This document shows positions 37,393-47,500 of a stretch of DNA of 64,000 nucleotides, piece by piece (position 1 is the stretch's first letter; every line of letters starts with the position of its first letter). The notes below the pieces were generated by a model. The model saw only the letters and a list, made by a program, of their open reading frames with translations. It was not told where the DNA came from and made no database searches. Made by a program: the position numbers and the translations under genes. Source of the DNA: an uncultured Salinicoccus sp. (lineage in GTDB: Bacteria; Bacillota; Bacilli; Staphylococcales; Salinicoccaceae); assembly GCA_947494965.1 (NCBI GenBank), contig CANLWV010000007.1, positions 62,001 through 126,000 on the forward strand, given 5' to 3'.

Positions 37393-38205
37393 ATGGAAAA
37401 ACATCTTATATGTCTCGACCTTGATGGGACGTTGCTGACAGACGAAAAGGAGATCAGCCCGTTCACTAAAAAGGTCCTGCTCGAACTCAAGGAGATGGGG
37501 CATGAACTGATGATATCGACCGGCCGTCCCTACAGGGCGAGCGAACCCTATTACAGGGAACTGGACATGGATACTCCGATAGTCAATTTCAACGGGGCGT
37601 TCGTCCATCATCCAAGCGACCTCTACTTCCGGACCGTCCACGAGGAACTTGATCTGGGAGTCGCCCAGGAGATCGTGCGCCGGGTGCCTGACCTCAACAT
37701 CCAAAATATAATTGCTGAAGTCAAGGACAACGTCTATCTCCACTATCATGATGAGGTTCTCTTTGAAGCCTTCAGCATGGGTAACCCCGAGATAAGGATC
37801 GGTGACCTGACTCAGACCATCGAATCAGGCCCGACCACAATCCTGATTCAGGCAGAGGAGCCTGAAGTGCCGAACATCAGACAAGCACTGGATGACCTTT
37901 TTGCGGACGCCATCGAACATCGGCGCTGGGGCGCACCCTACCCTGTAATAGAAATCGTCAAAAAAGGCATCAACAAAGCAGTCGGCGTCAATTACGTCCG
38001 TGGCTACATGGGCATCGATCAGAAGAATATCATTGCATTCGGCGATGAGGACAATGATACCGAAATGATCAAATATGCCGAACATGGCGTGGCTATGGGC
38101 AACGCGATAAAAGAAATACAGGATGCAGCAAATTATACGACAGACACAAACAACAATGACGGCATCGGACAATTCCTGAACGATTTTTTCAAATTGCGTC
38201 TATAA
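37393..38205 (+). CDS. Cof-type HAD-superfamily phosphatase
   Basis: A haloacid-dehalogenase phosphatase of 270 residues with a C2-type cap. The nucleophile motif DLDGTLL (~9-15), ISTGRP (~42) and the closing acidic motif GDEDNDTEM (~218) are all intact. Such enzymes act on sugar phosphates or nucleotides; the substrate is not evident. First of a run with degV and cdr. Confidence 0.92.
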   Translation: MEKHLICLDLDGTLLTDEKEISPFTKKVLLELKEMGHELMISTGRPYRASEPYYRELDMDTPIVNFNGAFVHHPSDLYFRTVHEELDLGVAQEIVRRVPDLNIQNIIAEVKDNVYLHYHDEVLFEAFSMGNPEIRIGDLTQTIESGPTTILIQAEEPEVPNIRQALDDLFADAIEHRRWGAPYPVIEIVKKGINKAVGVNYVRGYMGIDQKNIIAFGDEDNDTEMIKYAEHGVAMGNAIKEIQDAANYTTDTNNNDGIGQFLNDFFKLRL

Positions 38206-38223
38206 AAGGAAGGAGCGGTTAAT

Positions 38224-39066
38224 ATGAAATTGCTAGTGGACAGCTGTTCAGACATTCCCCTACAACAGCTTAAGGAGATGGACATCGAGATGATCCCGTT
38301 GCGCATCACCATCGACGACAACGATTACCATGATCAGTATGAGATTTCGAGCTTGGAAGTGTTGGAAGCCATCACAGAAGGTAAGCGCCCATTGACGAGT
38401 CAGGCAAACCCTGAAGATTTCACCAATATCTTCAGGAAATATGCAAAAAAAGAAGAATCCATCCTATATATTGCATTTTCAAGTGAGTTGTCAGGCACTT
38501 ATCAGAGTGCCCTGATAGCCCGTGATACAGTCATCGAGGAGCTTCCTGAAGCGGATATCACAATCATCGATACCAAATCCGCGAGCTATGGTCTCGGCAT
38601 GATAATAGAGCGCGCCCATGGATACTTGAAGGAAGGTATGGAAAAAGACGTCATGATTGAACAGATAGAACAGGATGTGAAGAACATCCGCCATTTCTTC
38701 ACAGTAAACGATCTTGACTATCTTGCTAAGGGCGGTCGCCTGTCGAAAGGTCAGGCATTCCTCGGCGGACTGCTCAACATCAAACCACTCCTCCATGTCG
38801 AAGATGGGAAACTTGTGCCCCTTGAAAAGCATCGCGGCATAAAAAAGGTGTTCTCAAGCATGACCAAGCATCTCCTTGCCGACAACGTCACACATGAAGT
38901 GCACCTGACCCATTCAAATGCGGAAGCCCAGGCAGAACAGCTGAAAAAGAAGATACTCGAAGATACAAATGTTCCCGATGTGAAGATTTCAACCATCGGA
39001 CCCACCATAAGCAGCCATACCGGGAACGGTACTGTGGCAATGTTCTATTTCAACGAAGGAGTGTAA
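38224..39066 (+). CDS. DegV family fatty-acid-binding protein
   Basis: 280 residues of the DegV fold (KLLVDSCSDIP at the start, SSELSGTYQSALIA around ~85). DegV proteins, called FakB in S. aureus, bind a single fatty acid and present it to the kinase FakA for phosphorylation. No fakA is in the window. ATG at 38224 is preceded by GGAGCGG and it follows the HAD gene by 18 bases. Confidence 0.9.
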   Translation: MKLLVDSCSDIPLQQLKEMDIEMIPLRITIDDNDYHDQYEISSLEVLEAITEGKRPLTSQANPEDFTNIFRKYAKKEESILYIAFSSELSGTYQSALIARDTVIEELPEADITIIDTKSASYGLGMIIERAHGYLKEGMEKDVMIEQIEQDVKNIRHFFTVNDLDYLAKGGRLSKGQAFLGGLLNIKPLLHVEDGKLVPLEKHRGIKKVFSSMTKHLLADNVTHEVHLTHSNAEAQAEQLKKKILEDTNVPDVKISTIGPTISSHTGNGTVAMFYFNEGV

Positions 39067-39068
39067 AA

Positions 39069-40412
39069 ATGACACAAGTCATCATCGTCGGGGGAGTCGC
39101 TGGCGGCGCCACAACTGCCGCCCAACTCCGTAGGCTCGATCCGGAAATCGATATTACCATCTATGAAAAAGGCCCGCACATCAGTTATGGAAACTGCGGG
39201 ATGCCCTATCATGTAGGAGGGGAAGTAGAAAGGCGCGACCAACTCATCGCCGCTACTCCTGAATCCTTCAAGGAGCGCGATGTCATCGTCAAAACACGCC
39301 ATGAAGTAGTCGGCGTCGATCCGGATGGCAAGACAGTAAATGTCAAAAACCTTGAGGACGGCAATGTCTTTAAAGCATCATATGACCACTTGGTGCTATC
39401 ACCTGGGGCCAGTCCACGGATCATCCCGGCCCTGGAGAATGTTCCTCAGGCATTCGTCCTCCATGCCCTCCACCATATGGACGCCATAAAATCGTATATC
39501 GAAGAACATGATATTGATCATGTGGTCGTCGTGGGTGCCGGATACATCAGTCTTGAAATGGTCGAAAACCTCGTCCAACGCGGCATCCATGTTACGCTGG
39601 TGCACCGGCGCAAGGAAATATACGCCCCCCTTGAGAGCGACATGAGCGACTTCTTCCTGGAAGCACTTCACAAGCACGACGTGGAAGTAAAACTCGAGGC
39701 GGAAATTGAAAAGGTCGAAGGCGATACTGCCACGTTATCGACTGGCGAGGAGATTTCTGCTCCAATGATCATTGCAGGCATCGGCATCAATCCATCAACT
39801 GGATTCCTGGAAGGGTCAGGCATCACATTGAATGATTCCGGTCACATATGCACAGATGACCGCGGACGGACAAATAAGGATGCCGTCTATGCGCTCGGGG
39901 ATTCAATCGAGACGTTCTATCAGCATGTGAAAGACCGGCGCGTCAACGTCGCCCTGGCGTGGGGGGCGCATCGCCTTGCGTTCGTCATCAGCCATCAGAT
40001 CAGCGGAAATGAAGCGGTGCGCTTTGAAGGGCTACTCGGCACCAACATCATGCGCTTCTTCGATTATGATATTGCAGGTCTTGGTTTGTCTGAAGAAGAG
40101 CTTGCAGACTACCCTCATTTCGTCGTCGACCACACCCAGAAAAACAAAGCAGGATATATGGCAGACAGTAGTCCAATACGAGTCAGGGTATACGCCCATA
40201 AAGAAGACGGCAGTATATTACGCGCCTCAGTCGTCGGCACTGAAGGTGTCGATAAACGCATCGACATCCTTGCCACCCACATCAGGCTTGGTGGATCCGT
40301 CACTGATCTCACCAATATCGAAGTCGCCTATTCCCCCCCATACTCAAGCCCTAAAAGCGTCTTGAACATGGTGGGATATAAAGCCATCGAAAAAATGAAT
40401 GAATACCGCTAA
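39069..40412 (+). CDS. cdr: Coenzyme A disulfide reductase
   Basis: An FAD/NADPH enzyme of 447 residues that keeps coenzyme A reduced; staphylococci use CoA as their main small thiol. Motifs: FAD-binding GGVAGGATTAAQLRR, redox Cys43 in SYGNCGMPYHVGG with the single active cysteine typical of Cdr, NAD(P)H-binding VVVGAGYISLEMVENL (~155) and the second FAD motif ALGDSIE. It starts two bases after degV and ends at a very strong terminator. Confidence 0.94.
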   Translation: MTQVIIVGGVAGGATTAAQLRRLDPEIDITIYEKGPHISYGNCGMPYHVGGEVERRDQLIAATPESFKERDVIVKTRHEVVGVDPDGKTVNVKNLEDGNVFKASYDHLVLSPGASPRIIPALENVPQAFVLHALHHMDAIKSYIEEHDIDHVVVVGAGYISLEMVENLVQRGIHVTLVHRRKEIYAPLESDMSDFFLEALHKHDVEVKLEAEIEKVEGDTATLSTGEEISAPMIIAGIGINPSTGFLEGSGITLNDSGHICTDDRGRTNKDAVYALGDSIETFYQHVKDRRVNVALAWGAHRLAFVISHQISGNEAVRFEGLLGTNIMRFFDYDIAGLGLSEEELADYPHFVVDHTQKNKAGYMADSSPIRVRVYAHKEDGSILRASVVGTEGVDKRIDILATHIRLGGSVTDLTNIEVAYSPPYSSPKSVLNMVGYKAIEKMNEYR

Positions 40413-40416
40413 AGAT

Positions 40417-40459
40417 AAAGGACCAGCTGGGCTCCATTATGGAGCCCAGCTGGTCCTTT
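40417..40459. terminator. Bidirectional terminator between cdr and the GH13-like gene
   Basis: A perfect 19-base-pair stem (AAAGGACCAG ... CTGGTCCTTT) around a five-base loop. Confidence 0.93.
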
Positions 40460-40492
40460 GTTGATCAAGTCATCTTCTATTTCCTAATCCAA

Positions 40493-41905
40493 TCACTTCT
40501 CGCCCTTCGGTCGGCGCCTCTTTGCGACCAGCCAGACGAAGAGGCCGAAGCCCCCGAAAATGAGCAGGCCTGCATATATATAGCCATTGTTCATTCCGGT
40601 TTCTTCAATGATGGCATAGAGTTCGCTCTCTTCACGGTCCAATACCGCAAGGAACGCATCATCTTCCATGTCACTGCCGCGGATCAGGTCGCCTATGAGC
40701 ATGCCGCTGAGCATCTTGCTTTCATCTTCACCCTCAAACGGCACTTTTACATTTTCAGTGGCTGAGGTACTGTTTATGTTCAATACAAAATCCACGTCTG
40801 ATGTATAATAGCGCTGCACGAAGTGACCATCCTCATTTTTGATGACTTCAGTCTCGCCTTGGTAGATCTGGGGATGCTTTTGCGTCACTTCATTGATGGC
40901 TTCAATTTCATCCACCAGCTCCTGGTCTGTCCATAGATCCATCTGTCTGTGGACAATCGGGATTTCATCGCCGTTCAATGCAATTTCAGTACCATACTGA
41001 AACGCGATAGGCCCCTGATAGGCATACAAGTAAGTGGTCAGTTGATTGATGCGCGTGCCGGGGAACATATCTGCCTCCACTACATCATGGGTGAAGCGCT
41101 CACTGAACCAGTGGTCTGCAAGAAGCAGGGTACCGTCTGTCGGGTAGGCAGGGATTTCACGGTCAGGCTTACTGAAGCCATATGATAAGGCTTCCTGCAG
41201 ATCATTTGAAGCAGCATGGTCGAAGCCTTCCAGTGAAATATCGTCGGCGCCACTTATTCCATAGGTTGTGACATCTTCAGGCAGAAATTCCTTGGCATTG
41301 ATGCCATCCTGGATTACCGTCATGCTGAGTCCATCGATATTGTATGCCTCAGTGAACTCACGTGCCATTTCCTTGTATCGTTTCTGGTTTTCAGCGTTTT
41401 GGAGATCGATGAATTCTGCATCGATCATACCGTAATAGTCCTGTTGGATATCATTCAATACGGGCGCATCAAAAGCGGTATAACCTTCGGTCAAAGTGGC
41501 CGGCATATCGACGATGACATCCATCCCCCGCTCATGCGCGGCATCTATCAGGCTTTGAAACGCTTCCTCCCCCCCGAAGGCTTCTTCAATCTCACCATAT
41601 TCTTTAACGTCATAGCCCAGATAATCATCTTCGGCCCGGTCGAATACAGGAGACAGCATCAAGGCGTTGAACCCCATATCCTTTATGTAGTCCAGATTGC
41701 TTTCGATACCTTGGAAATCACCGCCGAATGGCAACGGTGTTTCTTTCTCATCAGTTACATTGATGTCATTTCCGTCATCTCCACTCATGAACCGGTCGAC
41801 AACGATGGTATAGATTCTGTTATTGGTTGTTTCTGCAGATGCTGTGTCATAGGTCAAACCGAATGCCATCAACAGCATCGCCATATATATCATAGTTTTC
41901 TTCAT
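40493..41905 (-). CDS. Membrane-anchored GH13-like protein lacking catalytic acids (probable pseudoenzyme)
   Basis: A 470-residue protein with a signal peptide (cut near TASA, ~24), an alpha-amylase-type barrel and a C-terminal membrane helix (~438-460) with a basic tail. It is therefore probably held outside the membrane. The fold is recognisable (YTIVVDRFM, GGDFQGIESNLDYIKDMGFNALMLSP, later YGTEIAL). All three GH13 catalytic acids are replaced: the nucleophile Asp by Thr196 in DGLSMTV, the acid/base Glu by Asp264 in LLADHW, and the third Asp by Pro282 in MFPGTR. Hydrolysis is unlikely; glycan binding or a scaffold role is my inference. S. aureus has a GH13 gene at this place. Confidence 0.82.
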   Translation of the reverse strand: MKKTMIYMAMLLMAFGLTYDTASAETTNNRIYTIVVDRFMSGDDGNDINVTDEKETPLPFGGDFQGIESNLDYIKDMGFNALMLSPVFDRAEDDYLGYDVKEYGEIEEAFGGEEAFQSLIDAAHERGMDVIVDMPATLTEGYTAFDAPVLNDIQQDYYGMIDAEFIDLQNAENQKRYKEMAREFTEAYNIDGLSMTVIQDGINAKEFLPEDVTTYGISGADDISLEGFDHAASNDLQEALSYGFSKPDREIPAYPTDGTLLLADHWFSERFTHDVVEADMFPGTRINQLTTYLYAYQGPIAFQYGTEIALNGDEIPIVHRQMDLWTDQELVDEIEAINEVTQKHPQIYQGETEVIKNEDGHFVQRYYTSDVDFVLNINSTSATENVKVPFEGEDESKMLSGMLIGDLIRGSDMEDDAFLAVLDREESELYAIIEETGMNNGYIYAGLLIFGGFGLFVWLVAKRRRPKGEK

Positions 41906-41995
41906 TGCGATCCTACCTTCTGCTTTTATAGGTTCAGTATACTAGATAACGTTTTAAAAAAGGTTCATTTCAATAAACGTTCACAAATTTCCATG

Positions 41996-42017
41996 AAAAA
42001 AGACACTCCTAAAGGAG
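41996..42017 (-). terminator. Terminator of the UPF0344 gene
   Basis: CACTCC and GGAGTG pair around TAAA (42004-42017), followed on the minus strand by a T run. Confidence 0.75.
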
Positions 42018-42028
42018 TGCCTCTGCCA

Positions 42029-42403
42029 TTACTGGAACATTGCGCTCAAAGGACCCATCGGCAAGTAGATGCCGAGTGCAATCGTGATGACCAGGAATAC
42101 GATGAGTCCAATCATAAGATTGCGGCCTGTGCCCTTTTTACGCTGCTTGATGATGGCCATTTCCATCAGGCCGATCGTCACCAATCCAAGAAGGAATTTG
42201 ATGCCATAGAGCATCTGGTTGCCGCTGCCGAAATCGAGGAACAGCATAAGGCCACTGAATAGGATGATCAGATAGACCAGCCTCAACACCATGTGCAGCG
42301 GTTTCGAGTATTTCGATTCGCCATCCGGATAATCGATTGAATTATAAGTGATGAAAAACAGGATGATCGCGAGGACCAGTGCCGTTAAGTGCAGATGTAT
42401 CAC
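42029..42403 (-). CDS. UPF0344/DUF1516 membrane protein (YisL-like)
   Basis: A 124-residue protein with four hydrophobic helices (about 4-20, 40-58, 65-82, 96-115), of unknown function. Matches the family found beside the fumarylacetoacetase-like gene in S. aureus. It starts at GTG 42403, with AAGGAAG upstream; the first residues MIHLHLTALVLAI fit the family start. Confidence 0.83.
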   Translation of the reverse strand: MIHLHLTALVLAIILFFITYNSIDYPDGESKYSKPLHMVLRLVYLIILFSGLMLFLDFGSGNQMLYGIKFLLGLVTIGLMEMAIIKQRKKGTGRNLMIGLIVFLVITIALGIYLPMGPLSAMFQ

Positions 42404-42458
42404 ATAAATCTTCCTTTCAAATATGAATCATCAATATTCTATCATATTTAAGAGGAAA

Positions 42459-43361
42459 TTACTTCCCAATATGCGTAGTGAGGGTACCGATGCCATTGAT
42501 TGCGATGCGCACCTCGTCACCCGGCTGCAGGAATTTCTGGGGATCCATGCCGGCACCGACTCCTCCCGGGGTACCCGTTGCGATGACATCACCCGGCTCC
42601 AGCACGACAAATTTGGAGATTTCCGCAATGAGTTCGTCCAATTTGAGGACCATCTCCTTCGTGCTGCCGTCCTGGCGGATTTCATCGTTCACTTTAGTCA
42701 CGATGGATGTCTCTTCCGGGTTCGGAAGTTCATCTTTAGTTACGATGAATGGCCCCATCGGACAGCCACCCTTCAAGCTCTTCGACAAGAAGGCCTGCTT
42801 ATGCTCCTTTTGAAGGTCGCGTGCAGTAATATCATTGATGATTGTATAGCCATATATATAGTCAAGCGCCATTGAACTCGGAACCTTCTCGGCACGTTTT
42901 CCGATGACTACACCGAGTTCCCCCTCATAGTCGAGTTGGCTAGTGATATCCTGATGGTTCGGTATCGTTTCCCCATCTCCCACCAGACTCGTCGCCGCTT
43001 TGGTGAAGACATAGAGGCTTTGCACCTCATTGTTCATTTCGTCGGCATGGGACTGGTAGTTTCGTCCGAAAGCAATCACATTATTCGGAGGGGTTACAGG
43101 CGCTTTGAATGTAATTTCATCGAAAGGCGCTTTATATTGGTCCGGATTTTCGGAAGCTTCTGCTTTCTCCACAAGTTTACGTACTAATTCCTGGAAGTCG
43201 AGTGTGTGATACTTTGAGATGCCTTCCAGAAGTGTTTTTGGATATGCTTCCTCCGAGCCGAATGCCTCAAACAATCTTGGCAGGATCCACGCACTCTCTT
43301 CACGCTTTACTTTGACGCCGTAATACGTATGGTCCTGGTAATAGAATGTTAGAAATTTCAT
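42459..43361 (-). CDS. Fumarylacetoacetate hydrolase family protein
   Basis: 300 residues with an N-terminal lid of ~90 residues and the FAH catalytic fold. The metal-binding set is [14 protein letters not shown] (~144-157), with the acidic residues of SQLDYE and the [15 protein letters not shown] loop (~258). The family hydrolyses or decarboxylates beta-keto acids (fumarylpyruvate hydrolase, oxaloacetate decarboxylase); the substrate cannot be told here. Confidence 0.9.
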   Translation of the reverse strand: MKFLTFYYQDHTYYGVKVKREESAWILPRLFEAFGSEEAYPKTLLEGISKYHTLDFQELVRKLVEKAEASENPDQYKAPFDEITFKAPVTPPNNVIAFGRNYQSHADEMNNEVQSLYVFTKAATSLVGDGETIPNHQDITSQLDYEGELGVVIGKRAEKVPSSMALDYIYGYTIINDITARDLQKEHKQAFLSKSLKGGCPMGPFIVTKDELPNPEETSIVTKVNDEIRQDGSTKEMVLKLDELIAEISKFVVLEPGDVIATGTPGGVGAGMDPQKFLQPGDEVRIAINGIGTLTTHIGK

Positions 43362-43396
43362 GGAATACGCTCCTCTTATTATGTGTATTTATTATA

Positions 43397-44518
43397 TTAT
43401 AACATGTCTCTCTTGTTTTTCATGTCATTTTCAGAATTATTCGCAAACAAATGCTCGATTCCTTTCACATTATACTTTTCCATGACAGCAGAGAGCACGA
43501 GGAGAAAGATGTAGACTGCTGAAGCAAGCCATATCATGGAAGAAATCTCCATTTCTCCATACAAGCGCATGCCAATCCCATAGAAAACAAGCATGAACAT
43601 GATATTCGATAACACATAAAGCGTGACGATGTATCTGCCGGCACGACTGAACACGCCGATGATCCTCCCTGGCAGGACTATAGTGGCATACGCCAACAGG
43701 AAGAAATAGCCCAAGGCGAGGACAGGGCCACCAAAGTTTTCGGCAAGCAGTCGTCCACTGTAACTTCCAAGCGTCAGTACTTGGGCCATCTTCATTGCGA
43801 TTCCACCACCTGCCAGCACGACGAAAAGTACGATGGCCATCACGGGCCCGGCAGCAATCATCCGGACAACATCCAGCTTGCCGAAGGAAAGTCCGATGAG
43901 CAGCCAGGGCAGGACGGTGAATATGAGACCATACAAGCTGCTCAATGCATTCTGTGAAAATATTTCAATATTCATCGCGACAATCGCAAAATAGTCCGTA
44001 TCGCGGAAGACGGAAGTGTACTCCGTCACATCCTGCATGGCCGTATAGATGATGTCTGTCGGAGACCCTATGTTTGTAAAGAAACCGACAAGTACATTCG
44101 CTGTCAGATGCACAGCAAACAAGGCTAAGCCGCTAAACAGCGGTGCGCTCCAGTGCGCCCTCACGAATAACACCGTCACCAGGCCCATCAGCGCCAGTCC
44201 GGGAAGGAAATCGAATGCGTGGACGAAAAATGTATGCACTATTCCCAGAGCCAATAGAAATCCGAGCACCTTAGCCAGGTTCCCGACGCCAATCCCCCTA
44301 TAGGAATGGAGGAGATAGCCGCCCACAAGTGCAATCAGGGGGACGACTGCTCCTCCGATGAAGATATCAAGCGCTAGGAAAGTGCTGAGATTGATTCCGT
44401 GCAAGTATTCGTATGGGTTCACTGCATCGTAGGGCATCATGAAATATAATCCGTTCATCAGGAGGGCAAGGAACAAGGCAAAGCCAAGTATACTTCTGGC
44501 CCTCATATTATCAGTCAT
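43397..44518 (-). CDS. Polytopic membrane protein, DUF418/YeiB-like
   Basis: 373 residues with about ten hydrophobic helices. The C-terminal half (GRYIVTLYVLSNIMFMLVFYG, then KYNVKGIEHLF) recalls the DUF418 family, but the match is loose and function unknown. I chose the ATG at 44518, which overlaps the addA stop in ATGACTGA; longer in-frame starts would run deeper into addA. The overlap suggests co-expression with addB-addA. Confidence 0.6.
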   Translation of the reverse strand: MTDNMRARSILGFALFLALLMNGLYFMMPYDAVNPYEYLHGINLSTFLALDIFIGGAVVPLIALVGGYLLHSYRGIGVGNLAKVLGFLLALGIVHTFFVHAFDFLPGLALMGLVTVLFVRAHWSAPLFSGLALFAVHLTANVLVGFFTNIGSPTDIIYTAMQDVTEYTSVFRDTDYFAIVAMNIEIFSQNALSSLYGLIFTVLPWLLIGLSFGKLDVVRMIAAGPVMAIVLFVVLAGGGIAMKMAQVLTLGSYSGRLLAENFGGPVLALGYFFLLAYATIVLPGRIIGVFSRAGRYIVTLYVLSNIMFMLVFYGIGMRLYGEMEISSMIWLASAVYIFLLVLSAVMEKYNVKGIEHLFANNSENDMKNKRDML

Positions 44519-47500
44519 CAATTTTAACCGCTCCATACTCAAAGAAATATAGGTATACAGTAACATTTTTATTGAGGGCCTGCATGATGGATCGCCTGTA
44601 TATGTCCATCTGTGTACGGTAACGATCGATCAGATCATCCACTTCATCCCCCGGACGCAGCCGGTCTGTCTTATAGTCGATGATGACATAGCCCTCCTCC
44701 ATCTCAAGCAATACATCGACGATTCCCTGGACCATCTGGCTGCTGAAGTCCGAATATCCGATTGCTGCCTGGTTCATGATGAAAGGCGTCTCCGTATATA
44801 TCTCCAGGCTGTCATCCAACAGCTGGCGCATATCGTCATCAGACATGAAGCGATTCATGTTGATCATCATCTTGTCGCGGTGGGCATCCGTAATCAGAGG
44901 GTCTTCTTCAGTATGCACTCTGATCATATCGAGCATGAAATCCTCAAGCGGCCCCTCTTCTATTTTATCCATACCGCTTATTTCATCGTACCGGTTCAGA
45001 AGATGCATCATCAATTCGTGCATCATGGTACCAAACACAGGCGCTTCCATCGAGCTGCTCCTGAAATTGGGGGCCCTCAAATTCGGCGTGCGGTCATGCC
45101 GGATAACCGCACTATCATCTGGCGGCGTTTCATTCCGCCTTTTTATTTCCGTTACCGATTCCTTATATACGGTGCGCGTCGCCGCCTGATCCGGATAACG
45201 GTAAAGGATGCGTTCCTTAAGCAGTTGGTTTCCGCTTGTCTTCAACTGTTCGATGTCATCAAGCGTAATATGCTCCTTCGATTGCCTGACTTCCTTGATT
45301 TCTCCGATCTCCGCCATTTCAAGTGTCTGGCTTGGGATCTGATCCAGTACGGGGGCCAGCAGGTCCCTGATGTTCTGGATGGCCAGACGGTCATCTGCAT
45401 GGACCATGCCGCCTTCATAGCTGAACTTATCCTTCCGTTCATCTTTATAGACAAGTGGAATGATGAGCTGGTGGACTGCACGGGTCAGCGCCACATAGAC
45501 GAGACGCATCTCCTCACTGATCCGCTCACGGCGGACCATCCGCCTAAGGACTTCCGAATGGATGCTTGGAAGTACTGCCTGATGCTTCGGCATATAGCGT
45601 TTGAATGCGATGCCCGCATCAGGGTGCACTGCCGCCTTCCTTGACAGATCCATCATATTCAGTTGGCGATGGAGACCCGCATAGATGACATAGCCGAACT
45701 CCAGACCTTTCGATGCATGGATGGTCATGACGCGCAATGTGTCATCTCCATCTGAGACTGTATTCTCCTCCCCGAAATCCTGACCATCTTGGATCATGCG
45801 GTGAATGTACGCAATAAAGTCATAAAGTGACAGATGCGACATCTTTTCAAACTCCATGGCTTTTTCGATGAAGCCGTTCAGGTTCGCCCGCCGGGTCAGA
45901 CCGCCACGCATGCCTGCGAAATATTCCAGTATATTCAGTTCGGCATAGATTTCATCGATGAGTTCCGGCACGCTCATATACCGTGCGTGGGAACGGAACA
46001 TTTCAAGCGCCTCGCTCAGGATTCCTATCTTTTTCATGACGACTGCAGAGCCTTCATATGTCAACACTGCCTCATACAAGTAATCCTCGTCCGAACGTGC
46101 CCGGATTTCAGCAATATCATCTTCCGAAAAGTCGAACATGGGGAGCCTCATTACACCGACGAGATGGTCGTCCTGCAGCGGATTGTCGATGATCGACAGC
46201 AGGCTGATCATCGTGCGGATTTCAAGAGTATCCAAGTAACCCGAACGGTTGTTGACAAAAACAGGCAGCTCAGCTGCAGACAGCAGTTTGCGGTACGCTT
46301 CATTATCCCGCGTATTGCGGGTCAGAATCACGATATCCTGATAGTCGACGCCTTTCTTCCTGAGCTTGCGGACGATTTCTGCAATATGGAGGATCTCCGC
46401 ATCACTCCCCGTCCCTTCCGCATTTTCTATAATGTGGCATTCCGATGCCAGCGGTGGGGCATCCAGATAGTTCCCTTGAACAAGCCGATGGGTTTCGTCG
46501 TAATCGACTTCCCCGACTTCCTTGTCCATAATACGTCCGAACACATCATTCGTCACATCAATGACTCCCCCCCGTGAACGGAAGTTATGGTTCAGACTGA
46601 TCAGCCTGCCGCTTCCAGGATTTTTGAAGCGTTCCGCCTTCTCAATGAATAGTGAAGGGTCTGCCTGCCTGAATTTATAGATGGACTGTTTCACATCCCC
46701 TACCATAAATAAGTTGCCGTCCTGTTCATCCCCCGACTTCAGCGATTGTATAATCGCTTCCTGCACACGGTTGACATCCTGATATTCATCGATCATGACT
46801 TCCTTGAACTGTGCACGGTAGCGGCGTCTGATGTCACCATCTTCAGCACCCAATATGGCCAGGGCATAATGTTCATAGTCCGAAAAGTCCATTTCATTGC
46901 GTGCCCTCTTTTCGCTCTGGAACCGTTCGAGTACTTCCAGTGCGATTTCAATCAATGTGTTCCTTATGCCATTGAGGGGCGACAACTCCTCCTTGACGAG
47001 GGAGAAGGTATAGGCGGGTAGTTCACGTATTTCCTGATACCGTTTCTTGACCCGGTTCTGGACGTCGAGCAGTCGTTTTTTCTCATCTTCATCTTCGATA
47101 TTGCGGATGAACGCCGAGCGGCCGTCTTTGAGCATATAGGGCGGAAGCTCGACCGGATCACCGTTGCGGTTGGTCTCCATCGCTTGGCGCACGCTTTTCT
47201 CAAGTGTTTCCAGGCCGTCAAAGGCATCCCGTACCTGCGTTTCTTTTATGGATGTGTGTACTGCTGTCCTATAATGCTCAAAAAGCCGTTCGATATCCGG
47301 GTACAATGCGGCGAGCTTCAGGCTGACATCATGGTTGTGGGAGGCCAATATGCCCCCGAGATAACCTTCATCCTGATACTGATCGAGGTTCTCCTCCAGA
47401 TACCCTCTCGGATCTGGACTCGCCACAGCGGTGTGGTAGAGGTCCCGTATCGTGTTCTGGAGCCCATCATTGCTCTTGTCGGATGACAGCATCATGGCCA

